Part shown: positions 5,401 to 12,887 of the stretch, in pieces
Layout: each line of letters begins with the position of its first letter
Position numbering within the stretch: position 1 is the first letter of the stretch
NCBI GenBank assembly: GCA_905210525.1
Contig: CAJLXE010000028.1
Coordinates: 1-12,887 of the forward strand
Reading direction: 5' to 3'
Length of the DNA stretch: 12,887 nucleotides
Source of the DNA: an uncultured Clostridia bacterium
GTDB lineage: Bacteria; Bacillota; Clostridia; HGM11327
Translations under genes and position numbers: made by a program
The notes under the pieces: generated by a model
What the model was told of the DNA's origin: nothing
The model's input: the letters and a program-made list of their open reading frames with translations, nothing else
Databases searched by the model: none

Positions 5401-6652
5401 TACGTATCAACTCCGTTCTGAAGCAGTCCCTGTTTTTATACGTTATATACATACGTATCGTCATCATGAGCGCTTCCGTTGAGAATCTCAGTATTGCAAT
5501 AGCTACAAGCGTAAAATTATTCGTAAGGTACAATACTACAAGTCCCGCGATCTGTGCCGCCGCGGCAATCATTGTCGAAGCCGTAGTTTCCTTTACCTTT
5601 CCTATTGCGCCGAGCGTAGGCCAACCGTACACCTGCGCCGGAAAGCTGAAAAACAGTACCGGTATCATCCACCTGAACAGACCGTAAGCACCTATGTACT
5701 TTTCTCCGCCCACAATAAGCAAAGCTGTTTTCGCCATAAAAAAGCTGAATATGCATCCGACAGTAACAACGGGCATAAATATGCACATTATCTTGTGAAT
5801 GAACTGAAGACTTTTTTCTTTTATCATGTGCGGGTACACGCTGTTGCAGATAGGAGAGTAGAGTCCCTGTATAGCGGAAATAATACTCATGCATACGCTC
5901 CAGTAGGCAACCTGTGCAATATCGTTCTCATAATATTTTCCTATAAGAACGGTATTGAGCGCGGCAAATGCGGTTGTGGCAATAGTCGAAAGGAAATACG
6001 TAAACGAATCCTTTATCATAAGCCAGCAATTCCTGATATTGCTCACCTTTACCGGAATTTTCATCTTCAATATTATTCCCACGGTAATGCCGACTGCTAT
6101 TAAATTTGCGACTATATCAAGTAAAGGTATCCACATAACCGTGGCGTCCCCTCTCACGAGAACAAACGTAAGCGCTGTCGAAATGCCCTTTGTGATAACA
6201 TAAATTATCGTTATATAATGCATCTTTTCGATTCCGCGGAAAAAGAAGTCCGCAAGAAACGCAGATGTCAGAATGGCTACAAAGCTCAGCACAACGAACA
6301 TCGTGTTAATCCGCAATACGCCTATTGTGCAATACATTCCCACCAGAACCAACGCCGCTGCAAGCGAAAGTATAAGCTTCGATAAAAACGTATCACCGAC
6401 TATATAACCTATTTTGCGGATATCTCCGTCGGCATTTACAATACACTTTACCGATGACAGTATAAATCCGAAATCAATAACCAACTGCATATATGTCATG
6501 CAGTTCTTTACATACGAAACAAAGCCGTATGTTTCTTCCGAAAGCACTCTTGTAAGATACGGAAAAGTAAGCATCGGAAATATTAACTTTGCAATACTCA
6601 TGCCGTAAAGCATTATTGTATTGCTTGCAACTTTTGATTTCAACAGTTTCAT
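5393..6652 (-). CDS. wzx: Polysaccharide repeat-unit flippase (Wzx-like, MOP superfamily)
   Basis: This 419-residue, strongly hydrophobic protein has about 12-14 predicted membrane helices across its whole length. The N-terminal pattern LYGMSIAKLIFPML, then PYLTRVLSEETYG (31-43), and ADFFFRGIEKM (134-144) are typical of Wzx/RfbX-type exporters that move lipid-linked repeat units across the membrane. I start it at the ATG at 6652. That codon overlaps the GT32 stop as ATGA, giving translational coupling, and leaves a family-like N-terminus. A GTG at 6712 would add 20 charged residues and overlap GT32 by 64 nt, so I reject it. The ribosome binding site is weak, consistent with coupling. It shares the operon with a Wzy-like polymerase and an initiating transferase, completing the Wzx/Wzy set. 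Confidence 0.9.
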   Translation of the reverse strand: MKLLKSKVASNTIMLYGMSIAKLIFPMLTFPYLTRVLSEETYGFVSYVKNCMTYMQLVIDFGFILSSVKCIVNADGDIRKIGYIVGDTFLSKLILSLAAALVLVGMYCTIGVLRINTMFVVLSFVAILTSAFLADFFFRGIEKMHYITIIYVITKGISTALTFVLVRGDATVMWIPLLDIVANLIAVGITVGIILKMKIPVKVSNIRNCWLMIKDSFTYFLSTIATTAFAALNTVLIGKYYENDIAQVAYWSVCMSIISAIQGLYSPICNSVYPHMIKEKSLQFIHKIMCIFMPVVTVGCIFSFFMAKTALLIVGGEKYIGAYGLFRWMIPVLFFSFPAQVYGWPTLGAIGKVKETTASTMIAAAAQIAGLVVLYLTNNFTLVAIAILRFSTEALMMTIRMYITYKNRDCFRTELIRNE

Positions 6653-7392
6653 TTTCTTCTGCCTAACACTTTTCTTAATTTCTCGGCATTTTTCTGCCCC
6701 AATATCCTGCACAGCGCAAAATAAACCTTGCCGCGGAATCTTTCTTTACCGCTCACCCATGTTGCCGCATAACGATGTATGGAATGCGTATTTTCGGTTA
6801 ATTCCATTCTGCCCGTATCCATATTTATAGGGCAGAAATATTCTGCGGGATATATATTTATATTTTCAACCTTCTGAATATCCATTGTATCCTTCAGACC
6901 GTGTTTTTTGAGAATATCGGTTACACGCTCAACTATTGTATACAGATTCATAGAACCGTCTTCTTTGTAAAACGAACTTTTTTCGTAATCCTCAATAATT
7001 TCTTTATATATTTCATTGTGTGGTTCCACCGCAATTCCGAGCCCCGGATTAACCATAATACTCTTTTTCAGGTTCGGATTTTCACATCCCATATACGCTC
7101 CGCGCTCAAGAATATCGTCAAATGATTTTATTGCTTCCACGTCCGTATCAAAATATATACCGCCGTATTCATACAAAACCTTAATCCGCACGTAATCGCT
7201 TACAAATGCCCATTTTTTAGCTTCGTAGGCTTCTTTTACATACCTACAGCTTTCAAGGTCGAAATTACTCTCATTCCATTCCGTTATTTCATATCCCGGA
7301 AAATGTTTTTTCCAGCTTCTGAGACACTTTTTGCCGAGTTTGTTGAGCGGTTTTCCGCCGAACCAACAATAATGAATGTGCTTTGGTATCAT
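6649..7392 (-). CDS. GT32-family capsular glycosyltransferase
   Basis: This 247-residue protein resembles GT32 (OCH1/capsule synthesis) glycosyltransferases. It starts with the family N-terminus IPKHIHYCWFGG (2-13). The central block AFVSDYVRIKVLYEYGGIYFDTDVE (62-86; Asp66, and the DxD pair Asp82/Asp84) is the nucleotide-sugar and metal site. Lys/Arg are enriched at the C-terminus, suggesting peripheral attachment to the inner membrane face. I chose the ATG at 7392, which has GGAG 8 nt upstream and overlaps the polymerase stop as ATGA. The open frame continues upstream to 7461, but that part lies within the polymerase gene and does not fit the family. The transferred sugar is unknown; galactose and mannose are both seen in the family. 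Confidence 0.88.
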   Translation of the reverse strand: MIPKHIHYCWFGGKPLNKLGKKCLRSWKKHFPGYEITEWNESNFDLESCRYVKEAYEAKKWAFVSDYVRIKVLYEYGGIYFDTDVEAIKSFDDILERGAYMGCENPNLKKSIMVNPGLGIAVEPHNEIYKEIIEDYEKSSFYKEDGSMNLYTIVERVTDILKKHGLKDTMDIQKVENINIYPAEYFCPINMDTGRMELTENTHSIHRYAATWVSGKERFRGKVYFALCRILGQKNAEKLRKVLGRRK

Positions 7393-8804
7393 TCCGAACG
7401 CTCCTTTACTCTGTAAGCAATAAATTCCATAAGATATATGGGCAGCAATACAGAGAAACAATTTGAAATCGTAATCTCTATGTTATACATAATAATACCC
7501 ATACTCAGGTAAAAGGTTTCCAGCAACAAGCGTATGCAAGTCATAGGGCAAGCATACAGACTGTTTTTCAATTTAAATCCCGCTTTGTACGACGCATATG
7601 CAAGCAGTATCGAATATACAGGAGCAAGCACCGGTCCGAAGTAATAATATCCCATTCCTATTGTAGACGGAATTTGTCCGGAGGATGCATTGTATGTATT
7701 GAAAAAAGTCTGAACTCTTTCGTGAGATATTCCGAACAGTGTTGTTCCGTACGGTATCGAGCCTATAAAGTCATACACAAAATATCCTACTTTATACTCG
7801 GCATTATCGGGCAGATTGAACGCTCCCGATACAACGTTTACTCCGGAAAAATATGCACTGAATCGCTTTGAAAACTGTTCAAACAGGCTTGACATACCTC
7901 CGCGCAGCATCCACCACGCAACAACCGCCAGTCCCGCACCGCCCAGAAGAAACACCGCCTTTTTGGATATTTTCTGTCCGTTAAAAAGGTAATTATACAA
8001 AAGAAGCAGGCAAACCGTATAAATAAGGTTTCTGGCAATGGTTCCGCCTATTGCAAACATCGGCAGAATACAGCAGGCAAGTGCTCCGCATCTGTTTAAG
8101 AACGTTTTTTGCGCCGAAATAAGAACCATAAGATATGCCGGAATAACTATCAGCAGTATTCTTACAATATACTGTCCCGTTACGAGCGCCAGCTTTTTCG
8201 CAAACGTTGTGCCGTAACACGCTACAAGATAGGTATCTTCATAATGCGTAAACGTTTTTTCGGTCATATGGAATATTGTTCTGTAACCCTTGAGCAATTC
8301 GGGCGCCACGGCTATGCATATAAGCAGCGCAAAAACAACCGCGCCGAGAACAACCGCATATCTGTGACTGTCTTTGTGTTCAACCGCATTATGTATTTTT
8401 CCGTTATTTTTTTTGTTCAGCACGTTAAGCAGCGTAAATACGCATATGCTTTCGTATACAACCAACAGAATCGCGCCTGTTGTGTTTTTATCTATATTAA
8501 GGGATATTGTTCCCGCATAGTTTCCGAAGCACATAAAAAGCGGACTGACAACCGTCCTTACAAAGAACAGCACCAGTATTACCGATATGCCGAGATTCAT
8601 CGGAACTTCAAGATAAAGTCGGTTATACAAAAGCGACAGTATGCCGAACGTCAGCGGCAACAGAAACAGCCATACATAATACCGGGGCTTTGCAAAGTCG
8701 AGCAATATAAACAACGCCACCGCAAACGAAATCACCGTCATAACAAGACACATAACCGTTTGCCATCTGAGCTTTTTATCAATTATATCAATATCAAAGT
8801 ACAT
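7389..8804 (-). CDS. wzy: Wzy-like O-antigen/capsule polymerase
   Basis: This 471-residue membrane protein has roughly 11-12 hydrophobic segments, for example at 16-36, 42-60, 70-92, 110-127, 148-168, 210-230, 258-275, 283-300, 388-406, 420-440 and 448-465. A large loop of about 85 residues (301-385) separates two late helices and ends in GQIPSTIGMGYYYFGP, the usual topology of Wzy polymerases. These enzymes join lipid-linked repeat units outside the membrane and are recognised mainly by topology and context, since their sequences diverge fast. The ATG at 8804 overlaps the GT4 stop by 11 nt and follows GAGG by 12 nt. An O-antigen ligase-like role is possible but unlikely in a Gram-positive locus with a Wzx. 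Confidence 0.82.
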   Translation of the reverse strand: MYFDIDIIDKKLRWQTVMCLVMTVISFAVALFILLDFAKPRYYVWLFLLPLTFGILSLLYNRLYLEVPMNLGISVILVLFFVRTVVSPLFMCFGNYAGTISLNIDKNTTGAILLVVYESICVFTLLNVLNKKNNGKIHNAVEHKDSHRYAVVLGAVVFALLICIAVAPELLKGYRTIFHMTEKTFTHYEDTYLVACYGTTFAKKLALVTGQYIVRILLIVIPAYLMVLISAQKTFLNRCGALACCILPMFAIGGTIARNLIYTVCLLLLYNYLFNGQKISKKAVFLLGGAGLAVVAWWMLRGGMSSLFEQFSKRFSAYFSGVNVVSGAFNLPDNAEYKVGYFVYDFIGSIPYGTTLFGISHERVQTFFNTYNASSGQIPSTIGMGYYYFGPVLAPVYSILLAYASYKAGFKLKNSLYACPMTCIRLLLETFYLSMGIIMYNIEITISNCFSVLLPIYLMEFIAYRVKERSE

Positions 8805-9876
8805 ATTTTTTGTATTCCTCTAACGTCTTTTCAGATACACGGTCCCACGAAAAGCTTCTTTCCGCAAGTGTGATTGCGGATAAAGATTTCTCTTTCAGAC
8901 TGCTTTTTTCGTTAATAACCGATTCAAGCATCAGGGCAACAGAATCCGAATCCGTTTCGGCAACCCAGCCCGCACCTGCCTCATTCACGATGTCGCCCAG
9001 CGACGTACCCTTCGTTATCAGTACAGGAATACCGTAACTGAGCGCTTCCGTTATTCCCAAAGGCATACCCTCCGTACGTGACGTCTGAATAAACACATCT
9101 GCGTCCAACAGTATATCCTCTTTTTGCGCGCCCGTAACCTCGTGAGACAAAGAAATCAGCTCTTCAACGCCGTTTTCTTTTATAAGACTCTCCACGTGCG
9201 CGTATCTGCCCTGATAATCCGGACCGTAAATAAAAAATCGGCACCCGTTTTCGGCAAGAAGCTTCTTTTTTTTTGCAACAGCCGAAATCATAATGTCAAG
9301 GCCCTTCACTTCCGCTTCAAGGCGTCCTACATAAACGAATTTAAGGCCATCCGGGCAAACATTCTCCGTGCGGAAGTTTTCCTTTTGCTTCTCCGGCATC
9401 ATCAGTCCGTTTGTACCTATAAATTTGTGTTTCCCGAACTTAGTTGCATCCGCTTCTCTTTGCGAAAGACACTGTATCGCCGCCGCCGAGTTTATAAAGC
9501 CGTTAAAAAGCAATATATTGGCAACGGTTTTCTTCAGACGCTTTTTGCTCTGCGCCTGAACCGTAAGCTCGCCGTGCGGAACTATTATATACGGAATACC
9601 GTTTTTCTTTAAGTTTTTATATATTTTAAGATAATCCGGACGGTATGTTTCGTGAAAAACAACAATATCCGGCGTACAGAAAGGCTCCGGCAGTTTTTTT
9701 ATATCAAACGGCTTTTCAAAACGGAGCTGCATTACTGACGAATCTATGTGTTCGTTATTTATATTGAGCAATGCCGTTTGTGCGTAATTTCCTTGTGAAA
9801 GCACGTGCTGAGGCACCACCACGCATACGCCGTTAAACGGATTGTTTTTTATTGACGCAATATGTAATATAACCAT
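8794..9876 (-). CDS. GT4-family glycosyltransferase
   Basis: This 360-residue protein has the two-Rossmann-domain (GT-B) layout of GT4 enzymes. PHGEL (100-104) lies in the acceptor domain. FVYVGRLEAEVKGLD (180-194) starts the donor domain, FFIYG (214-218) follows, and the E-x7-E signature is RTEGMPLGITEALSYGIPVL (267-286; Glu269 and Glu277), which contacts the nucleotide sugar. The length is usual for the family. It starts with a strongly hydrophobic strand MVILHIAS. The gene lies 23 nt after GT2, with AAAGG upstream of the ATG, and overlaps the polymerase gene. It is probably a cytoplasmic, membrane-associated retaining transferase for the second or third sugar of the repeat unit. Donor and linkage cannot be deduced. 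Confidence 0.9.
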   Translation of the reverse strand: MVILHIASIKNNPFNGVCVVVPQHVLSQGNYAQTALLNINNEHIDSSVMQLRFEKPFDIKKLPEPFCTPDIVVFHETYRPDYLKIYKNLKKNGIPYIIVPHGELTVQAQSKKRLKKTVANILLFNGFINSAAAIQCLSQREADATKFGKHKFIGTNGLMMPEKQKENFRTENVCPDGLKFVYVGRLEAEVKGLDIMISAVAKKKKLLAENGCRFFIYGPDYQGRYAHVESLIKENGVEELISLSHEVTGAQKEDILLDADVFIQTSRTEGMPLGITEALSYGIPVLITKGTSLGDIVNEAGAGWVAETDSDSVALMLESVINEKSSLKEKSLSAITLAERSFSWDRVSEKTLEEYKKYVL

Positions 9877-9899
9877 ATTTGTAACCTTTCGGAGCAGTT

Positions 9900-10718
9900 T
9901 TATCTGTGCAGTATTTTCTTGAAAACAAAGCCTCTGAGACGGTTTGGCATCATTGCAACGGCAAACTGTACAACCAGCGACACATAATAATCAAAACCGC
10001 TTATATAACCGGTTTTTCGCACCTTTTTTCTGCCCTCTTTATATTTTTTGAAATACGCATATCCGCCCCTGCGTTCATACATTTCTTTGCCTATGCGCAC
10101 ATATACCAGAGTATCGTCTATATTTTTGCATTTTGCTCCGGTCTGTATCATGTTGACCCAAAGAAGAGTATCCTCCATAAGCATACATGACTGATAATTA
10201 CCCGCTCTCATAACGGCTTCTTTTTTGAACATAACCGATACATGATTGAATCCGTCGCGCTTTTTCTGATATTTTTTTATATCTGCATCATCAAGCGGAA
10301 CCGTTCTCTTGCAAACAACGTGTTCCGGGCTGTCTTCAAACTCAATTATATGGCTTCCGCATATGTCAAGCTCCGGATCCGCTTCAAATTCCGCAAGCTG
10401 CTTTTCAAAGCGGTCGCTGCGTGATATGTCGTCCGTATCCATTCTCGCCACAAGCTCGTTTGTACAATGCAGCATACCTTCCGCAAGCGCAAGACCGAGT
10501 CCCCTGTTGGTCTCAAGCGGTACCGTTTTATACAAAGAGGGATTTGCACTTACAAATCCGTCAAGCGTTTTCTCGAGTTCTTCCGTAAGCGGTCCGTCCT
10601 TAACTATAACAATTTCATCCGGCAAAACCGTCTGATTCAATATACTTTCCATGCTTTGGCTGAAATATTCCGCTTTTTCTTTTGCATAAAGCGACATCAG
10701 CACCGAAAATTTATACAT
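9900..10718 (-). CDS. GT2-family glycosyltransferase
   Basis: This 272-residue GT-A fold enzyme is of the AmsE/WcaA-like GT2 type. Motifs: YKFSVLMSLY (2-11), the QSMESILNQT helix (21-30), EIVIVKDGP (35-43), NRGLGLALAEG (71-81), ARMDTDD (91-97, with the metal-binding DxD) and CMLMEDTLLW (178-187), whose Glu182-Asp183 is the expected catalytic base region. The C-terminal 40 residues are hydrophobic and then basic (FVFKKILHR), suited to membrane association. The ATG at 10718 comes 38 nt after the upstream gene, the widest gap in the operon, with a modest AAAGGAA ribosome site. It is an inverting transferase, possibly adding the second sugar after the initiating transferase. The donor is unknown. 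Confidence 0.92.
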   Translation of the reverse strand: MYKFSVLMSLYAKEKAEYFSQSMESILNQTVLPDEIVIVKDGPLTEELEKTLDGFVSANPSLYKTVPLETNRGLGLALAEGMLHCTNELVARMDTDDISRSDRFEKQLAEFEADPELDICGSHIIEFEDSPEHVVCKRTVPLDDADIKKYQKKRDGFNHVSVMFKKEAVMRAGNYQSCMLMEDTLLWVNMIQTGAKCKNIDDTLVYVRIGKEMYERRGGYAYFKKYKEGRKKVRKTGYISGFDYYVSLVVQFAVAMMPNRLRGFVFKKILHR

Positions 10719-10756
10719 ATTTATTTTATTCCTTTTGTTTGGATATGCCCGGAATA

Positions 10757-11455
10757 TTATTTTTTATATTCTTTGCCGAGCACTGCAAGCACCGTCATTA
10801 CCATCACGCGAATATCGTTAAAAAACGAAAATTCTCTTATTGCCTGCAAATTATAGCGCATTTTATCGGGCAAAACCTCTTCAACATATGTTTTGTCCGC
10901 GTCCTCAGACTTATCGAGAAGCTCGGCTTCATCCTTATAATAAATGCTCGCAAGGCTTGTAACCCCGGCAGGCAAAAGCAACGTAGCCATCATTTCGGGC
11001 GTATATTGCTCCGTATATTTCGGTACTTCGGGTCTTGCTCCTACAAACGTCATGGTTCCGCGAAACACATCTATGAGCTGACATATTTCGTCAAGCCTGC
11101 ATTTACGCATAATTCTGCCCATGCGGGTTATGCGCGCGTCATTCCCGACAGTCACCTGAGAGCCTTTGTCCGCGTCCTTAACCATGGACCTGAATTTGAA
11201 TATCCTGAACCGCTTACCGTACTGCGTCACGCGCACCTGACGGTAAAATACAGGGCCCTTGCTGTCCGCCTTTATGGCAACCGCAAGAATAACAAACACA
11301 GGCGACAACAGTATCAGCAGCACTGCCGAAACAATTATATCAAACAATCTCTTGGCTAAAAGGCTGAACTGCTTCTTTTTGAGAATATCGTAATATTCCT
11401 TTACTTCATCCGTCCGCATTTCAGCGGGCAGCTTATCCCATTTTTTCATCAGCAT
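10757..11455 (-). CDS. Polyprenol-phosphate sugar-1-phosphate transferase (initiating PGT)
   Basis: This 232-residue enzyme transfers the first sugar-1-phosphate from a UDP-sugar to undecaprenyl phosphate on the cytoplasmic membrane face. It has a single hydrophobic re-entrant helix (about 38-62) after KRLFDI, with the kinking Ser51-Pro52. The rest is the catalytic domain: GPVFYRQVRV (67-76), FRIFKFRSM (83-91), the catalytic Asp122-Glu123 in CRLDEICQL, and FVGARPEVP (137-145). The length is that of the small (monotopic PglC-like) class, not the long WcaJ class, though an N-terminal extension of about 34 residues precedes the helix. I prefer the ATG at 11455 (GGAG 8 nt upstream) to the one at 11449. 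It overlaps the aminotransferase gene by 7 nt. That neighbour suggests an amino-deoxysugar as the first residue. Confidence 0.93.
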   Translation of the reverse strand: MLMKKWDKLPAEMRTDEVKEYYDILKKKQFSLLAKRLFDIIVSAVLLILLSPVFVILAVAIKADSKGPVFYRQVRVTQYGKRFRIFKFRSMVKDADKGSQVTVGNDARITRMGRIMRKCRLDEICQLIDVFRGTMTFVGARPEVPKYTEQYTPEMMATLLLPAGVTSLASIYYKDEAELLDKSEDADKTYVEEVLPDKMRYNLQAIREFSFFNDIRVMVMTVLAVLGKEYKK

Positions 11456-12657
11456 CGGATATACTCCGCTGCAATTCGACTGTAATTTTCAATCACAAAA
11501 TCAACCATTTCGTCCGTAAGACACGTGTTGAGAGGCAATGTTATTTCATGAGCAAAATGAGCGTATGCATTCGGATAATCCGCAATATCAAATCCGAGAT
11601 TTTTATATGCGGTATGCATCGGCAGAGGCTTATAATGAACATTGCAGGCAATATCATTCTGTGCCATACGGGTAATTATCTCGTTGCGCTCGGACTCGGT
11701 TATGCCGGGTATTTCCGTTATATACAAATGCCCCGACGACTGTTTCCGGTCGGTATAGTGCTCCGGCGTCTTTATACCGAGAGGTCTGAACGCGGAGTCA
11801 TATTTTTTTATGATTTCTTTTCTTCTTTCGAGCATTGCCGGATAGCGTTCAAACTGCTTCAGCCCTATTGCCGCGGCAACATCCGTCATATTGCACTTAT
11901 ACCACGTACCGACGATATCATACTCCCAAGAACCGAGCTTTGTTTTTTCAAGCGCGGATTTATTCTGTCCGTGCAGACTCAGAAGCTGAAATTGCTTGTA
12001 TATTTTATCATTATCGATGCCCGGTATTGTTTTCCACGTAACGGCTCCGCCCTCGGCGGTTGTAAAATTCTTAACGGCATGAAACGAAAAGTTTGAAAAA
12101 TCAGCCACGCTTCCAACCGGTTTACCGTTCCACACAGCGCCGAACGAATGAGCCGAATCAGCTATAACGGCAATTCTGCCGAGCGCCCTCTGAATATCGT
12201 TTGACGGGCGGAAAAGATGTTTTTTGCTTTCCGCTATATCGTATATTTTTTGGTAGTCGCACGGAATTCCGCCCAAATCTACCGGAATTACAGCCTTTGT
12301 TCTTTCGGTTATCGCATCTGCAAGCGCGTCGTAATCCATTTCAAGGCTGTCTTTTTGGGTATCTATAAGAATCAATTTTGCCCCCACATGGCATACAACC
12401 GAAGCCGTTGCGGTATATGTGTAGGCTGAAGTAATTACTTCATCGCCCTCGCCTATTCCCATTACGCGCAGGGCCATCTCCGCGCACGCCGTCTGGGAAT
12501 TAAGGCACACGCATTTTTCAACGCCTACCCAATCTGCAATTTTACGTTCCAATTCTTTCGTTCTGGGACCTGTTGTAATCCAACCGGAACGCAACGCATC
12601 TGCGACCTCTGCTATTTCAAGCTCGGAAATATCCGGAGGGGAAAAAGATATTTTCAT
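11449..12657 (-). CDS. DegT/DnrJ/EryC1/StrS-family sugar aminotransferase
   Basis: This 402-residue PLP enzyme probably aminates a nucleotide 4-keto (or 3-keto) deoxysugar. Motifs: SGWITTGPRTKELE (24-37), SQTACAEMAL (54-63, phosphate binding), IADSAHSFGA (165-174, Asp167 on the pyridine nitrogen), FSFHAVKNFTTAEGGAV (190-206, Lys196 as the Schiff-base lysine), MTDVAAAIGL (257-266) and NVHYKPLPMH (339-348). The FSFHAVKN form resembles ArnB/PseC-type members. It is the first gene after the promoter, with AGGAGA 11 nt upstream of the ATG. No dehydratase or acetyltransferase for the sugar is present in the window, so the keto-sugar must come from elsewhere. The exact product, such as a bacillosamine- or 4-amino-deoxyhexose-type sugar, is unknown. 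Confidence 0.93.
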   Translation of the reverse strand: MKISFSPPDISELEIAEVADALRSGWITTGPRTKELERKIADWVGVEKCVCLNSQTACAEMALRVMGIGEGDEVITSAYTYTATASVVCHVGAKLILIDTQKDSLEMDYDALADAITERTKAVIPVDLGGIPCDYQKIYDIAESKKHLFRPSNDIQRALGRIAVIADSAHSFGAVWNGKPVGSVADFSNFSFHAVKNFTTAEGGAVTWKTIPGIDNDKIYKQFQLLSLHGQNKSALEKTKLGSWEYDIVGTWYKCNMTDVAAAIGLKQFERYPAMLERRKEIIKKYDSAFRPLGIKTPEHYTDRKQSSGHLYITEIPGITESERNEIITRMAQNDIACNVHYKPLPMHTAYKNLGFDIADYPNAYAHFAHEITLPLNTCLTDEMVDFVIENYSRIAAEYIRC

Positions 12658-12721
12658 AATTTTTCTGTTCTCCTAAAAATGTTTTGCATATATGTAATAA
12701 ACAATCTGATATAAAATGCAT

Positions 12722-12757
12722 TTAAATTGCAAAATTCAAAAAAATTCCGCAATTTAA
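12722..12757 (-). promoter_or_regulatory. Stem-loop at the 5' end of the operon mRNA
   Basis: TTAAATTGC (12722-12730) and GCAATTTAA (12749-12757) form a perfect 9-bp stem with an AT-rich 18-nt loop. With the -10 box at 12765-12770, transcription should start near 12758, so the stem would form at the very 5' end of the mRNA. Such 5' hairpins are known to protect bacterial mRNAs from decay. There is no sign of a terminator-type alternative fold. Confidence 0.45.
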
Positions 12758-12762
12758 CGTTT

Positions 12763-12776
12763 ATATGATATCATAT
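12763..12776. promoter_or_regulatory. 14-bp palindrome overlapping the operon -10 box
   Basis: ATATGATATCATAT is a perfect palindrome that covers the -10 hexamer (12765-12770) and the start of the spacer. It could be an operator, although AT-rich palindromes also arise easily around -10 elements. Confidence 0.35.
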
Positions 12777-12793
12777 GAATGTGAATTTGTCAA
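12765..12793 (-). promoter_or_regulatory. Sigma-A promoter of the polysaccharide operon
   Basis: On the minus strand there is TTGACA (12793-12788), a 17-nt spacer, then TATCAT (12770-12765), one mismatch from consensus. The leader to the ATG at 12657 is about 100 nt. No other promoter of this quality was seen inside the operon, so all 11 genes are probably driven from here. Confidence 0.8.
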
Positions 12794-12887
12794 GACAAAC
12801 ACCGGTTATTTTATATTGCGCACATCGGTATCGAAATTGTTTTTATCCCCATTTATCCGATTAATGTGTATATACAAATTTCCTATG

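Noticed and set aside
6653..6712. Upstream GTG start for the flippase
   Set aside because: It would add a charged, non-family N-terminus and a 64-nt overlap. The ATG at 6652 is coupled to the GT32 stop.
8109..8873. 254-codon plus-strand frame opposite the polymerase gene
   Set aside because: Its translation is rich in Lys, Arg, Tyr and His with no domain, and it lies antisense to a well-supported membrane protein. Antisense frames of hydrophobic genes often look like this.
10682..11359. 225-codon plus-strand frame opposite the initiating transferase
   Set aside because: It has no ribosome site or recognisable motif. The minus-strand gene has full family motifs.
12794..12887. Divergent gene or further regulatory element upstream of the operon
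   Set aside because: No coding frame with a ribosome site and no convincing motif was seen. The ATG at the window edge lacks a Shine-Dalgarno sequence.

Overview
This window looks like low-GC Gram-positive DNA, most probably from a gut-type member of the Clostridia (Oscillospiraceae/Lachnospiraceae-like). The reasons are strong AGGAGG-like ribosome binding sites, consensus TTGACA/TATAAT promoters, a lipoprotein with a Thr/Glu/Pro-rich linker, and a LicD/CDP-glycerol-transferase style surface-glycan locus. The genus cannot be fixed from sequence reading alone. All supported genes lie on the minus strand, so the biological order runs from high to low coordinates.

Positions 12887 to 1645 hold a promoter region followed by one tightly packed 11-gene operon for a cell-surface polysaccharide made by the Wzx/Wzy route. 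In order of transcription the genes are: a DegT/DnrJ/EryC1/StrS sugar aminotransferase; a polyprenol-phosphate sugar-1-phosphate transferase that starts the repeat unit; a GT2, then a GT4 glycosyltransferase; a Wzy-like polymerase; a GT32 glycosyltransferase; a Wzx-like flippase; a CDP-glycerol glycerophosphotransferase-family protein; a LicD-family phosphotransferase; a glycerol-1-phosphate-dehydrogenase-like enzyme; and an RmlA/LicC-type nucleotidyltransferase. Adjacent genes overlap by 4-11 nt or are at most 38 nt apart, which points to one transcript and translational coupling. The simplest reading is that the PGT and three glycosyltransferases build a roughly four-sugar lipid-linked unit, the flippase exports it and the polymerase joins units. 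The last four genes would make and attach a phospho-polyol or phospho-alcohol decoration activated with CTP.

Positions 1644 to 855 are non-coding. From the operon end outward they hold a nested palindrome, a second perfect inverted repeat, and two tandem copies of a ~180-bp element with an internal conserved hairpin. Beyond that is about 240 bp with no clear feature, then a perfect-consensus promoter with an overlapping palindromic operator-like site.

Positions 854 to 1 hold the start of a lipoprotein gene that runs off the window. It has a lipobox signal peptide, seven TTEP repeats, and a ~175-residue module that begins to repeat again just before the window edge.

The most interesting points are the dehydrogenase-cytidylyltransferase pair (a possible non-TagD route to a CDP-activated glycerol-like group) and the duplicated non-coding element.
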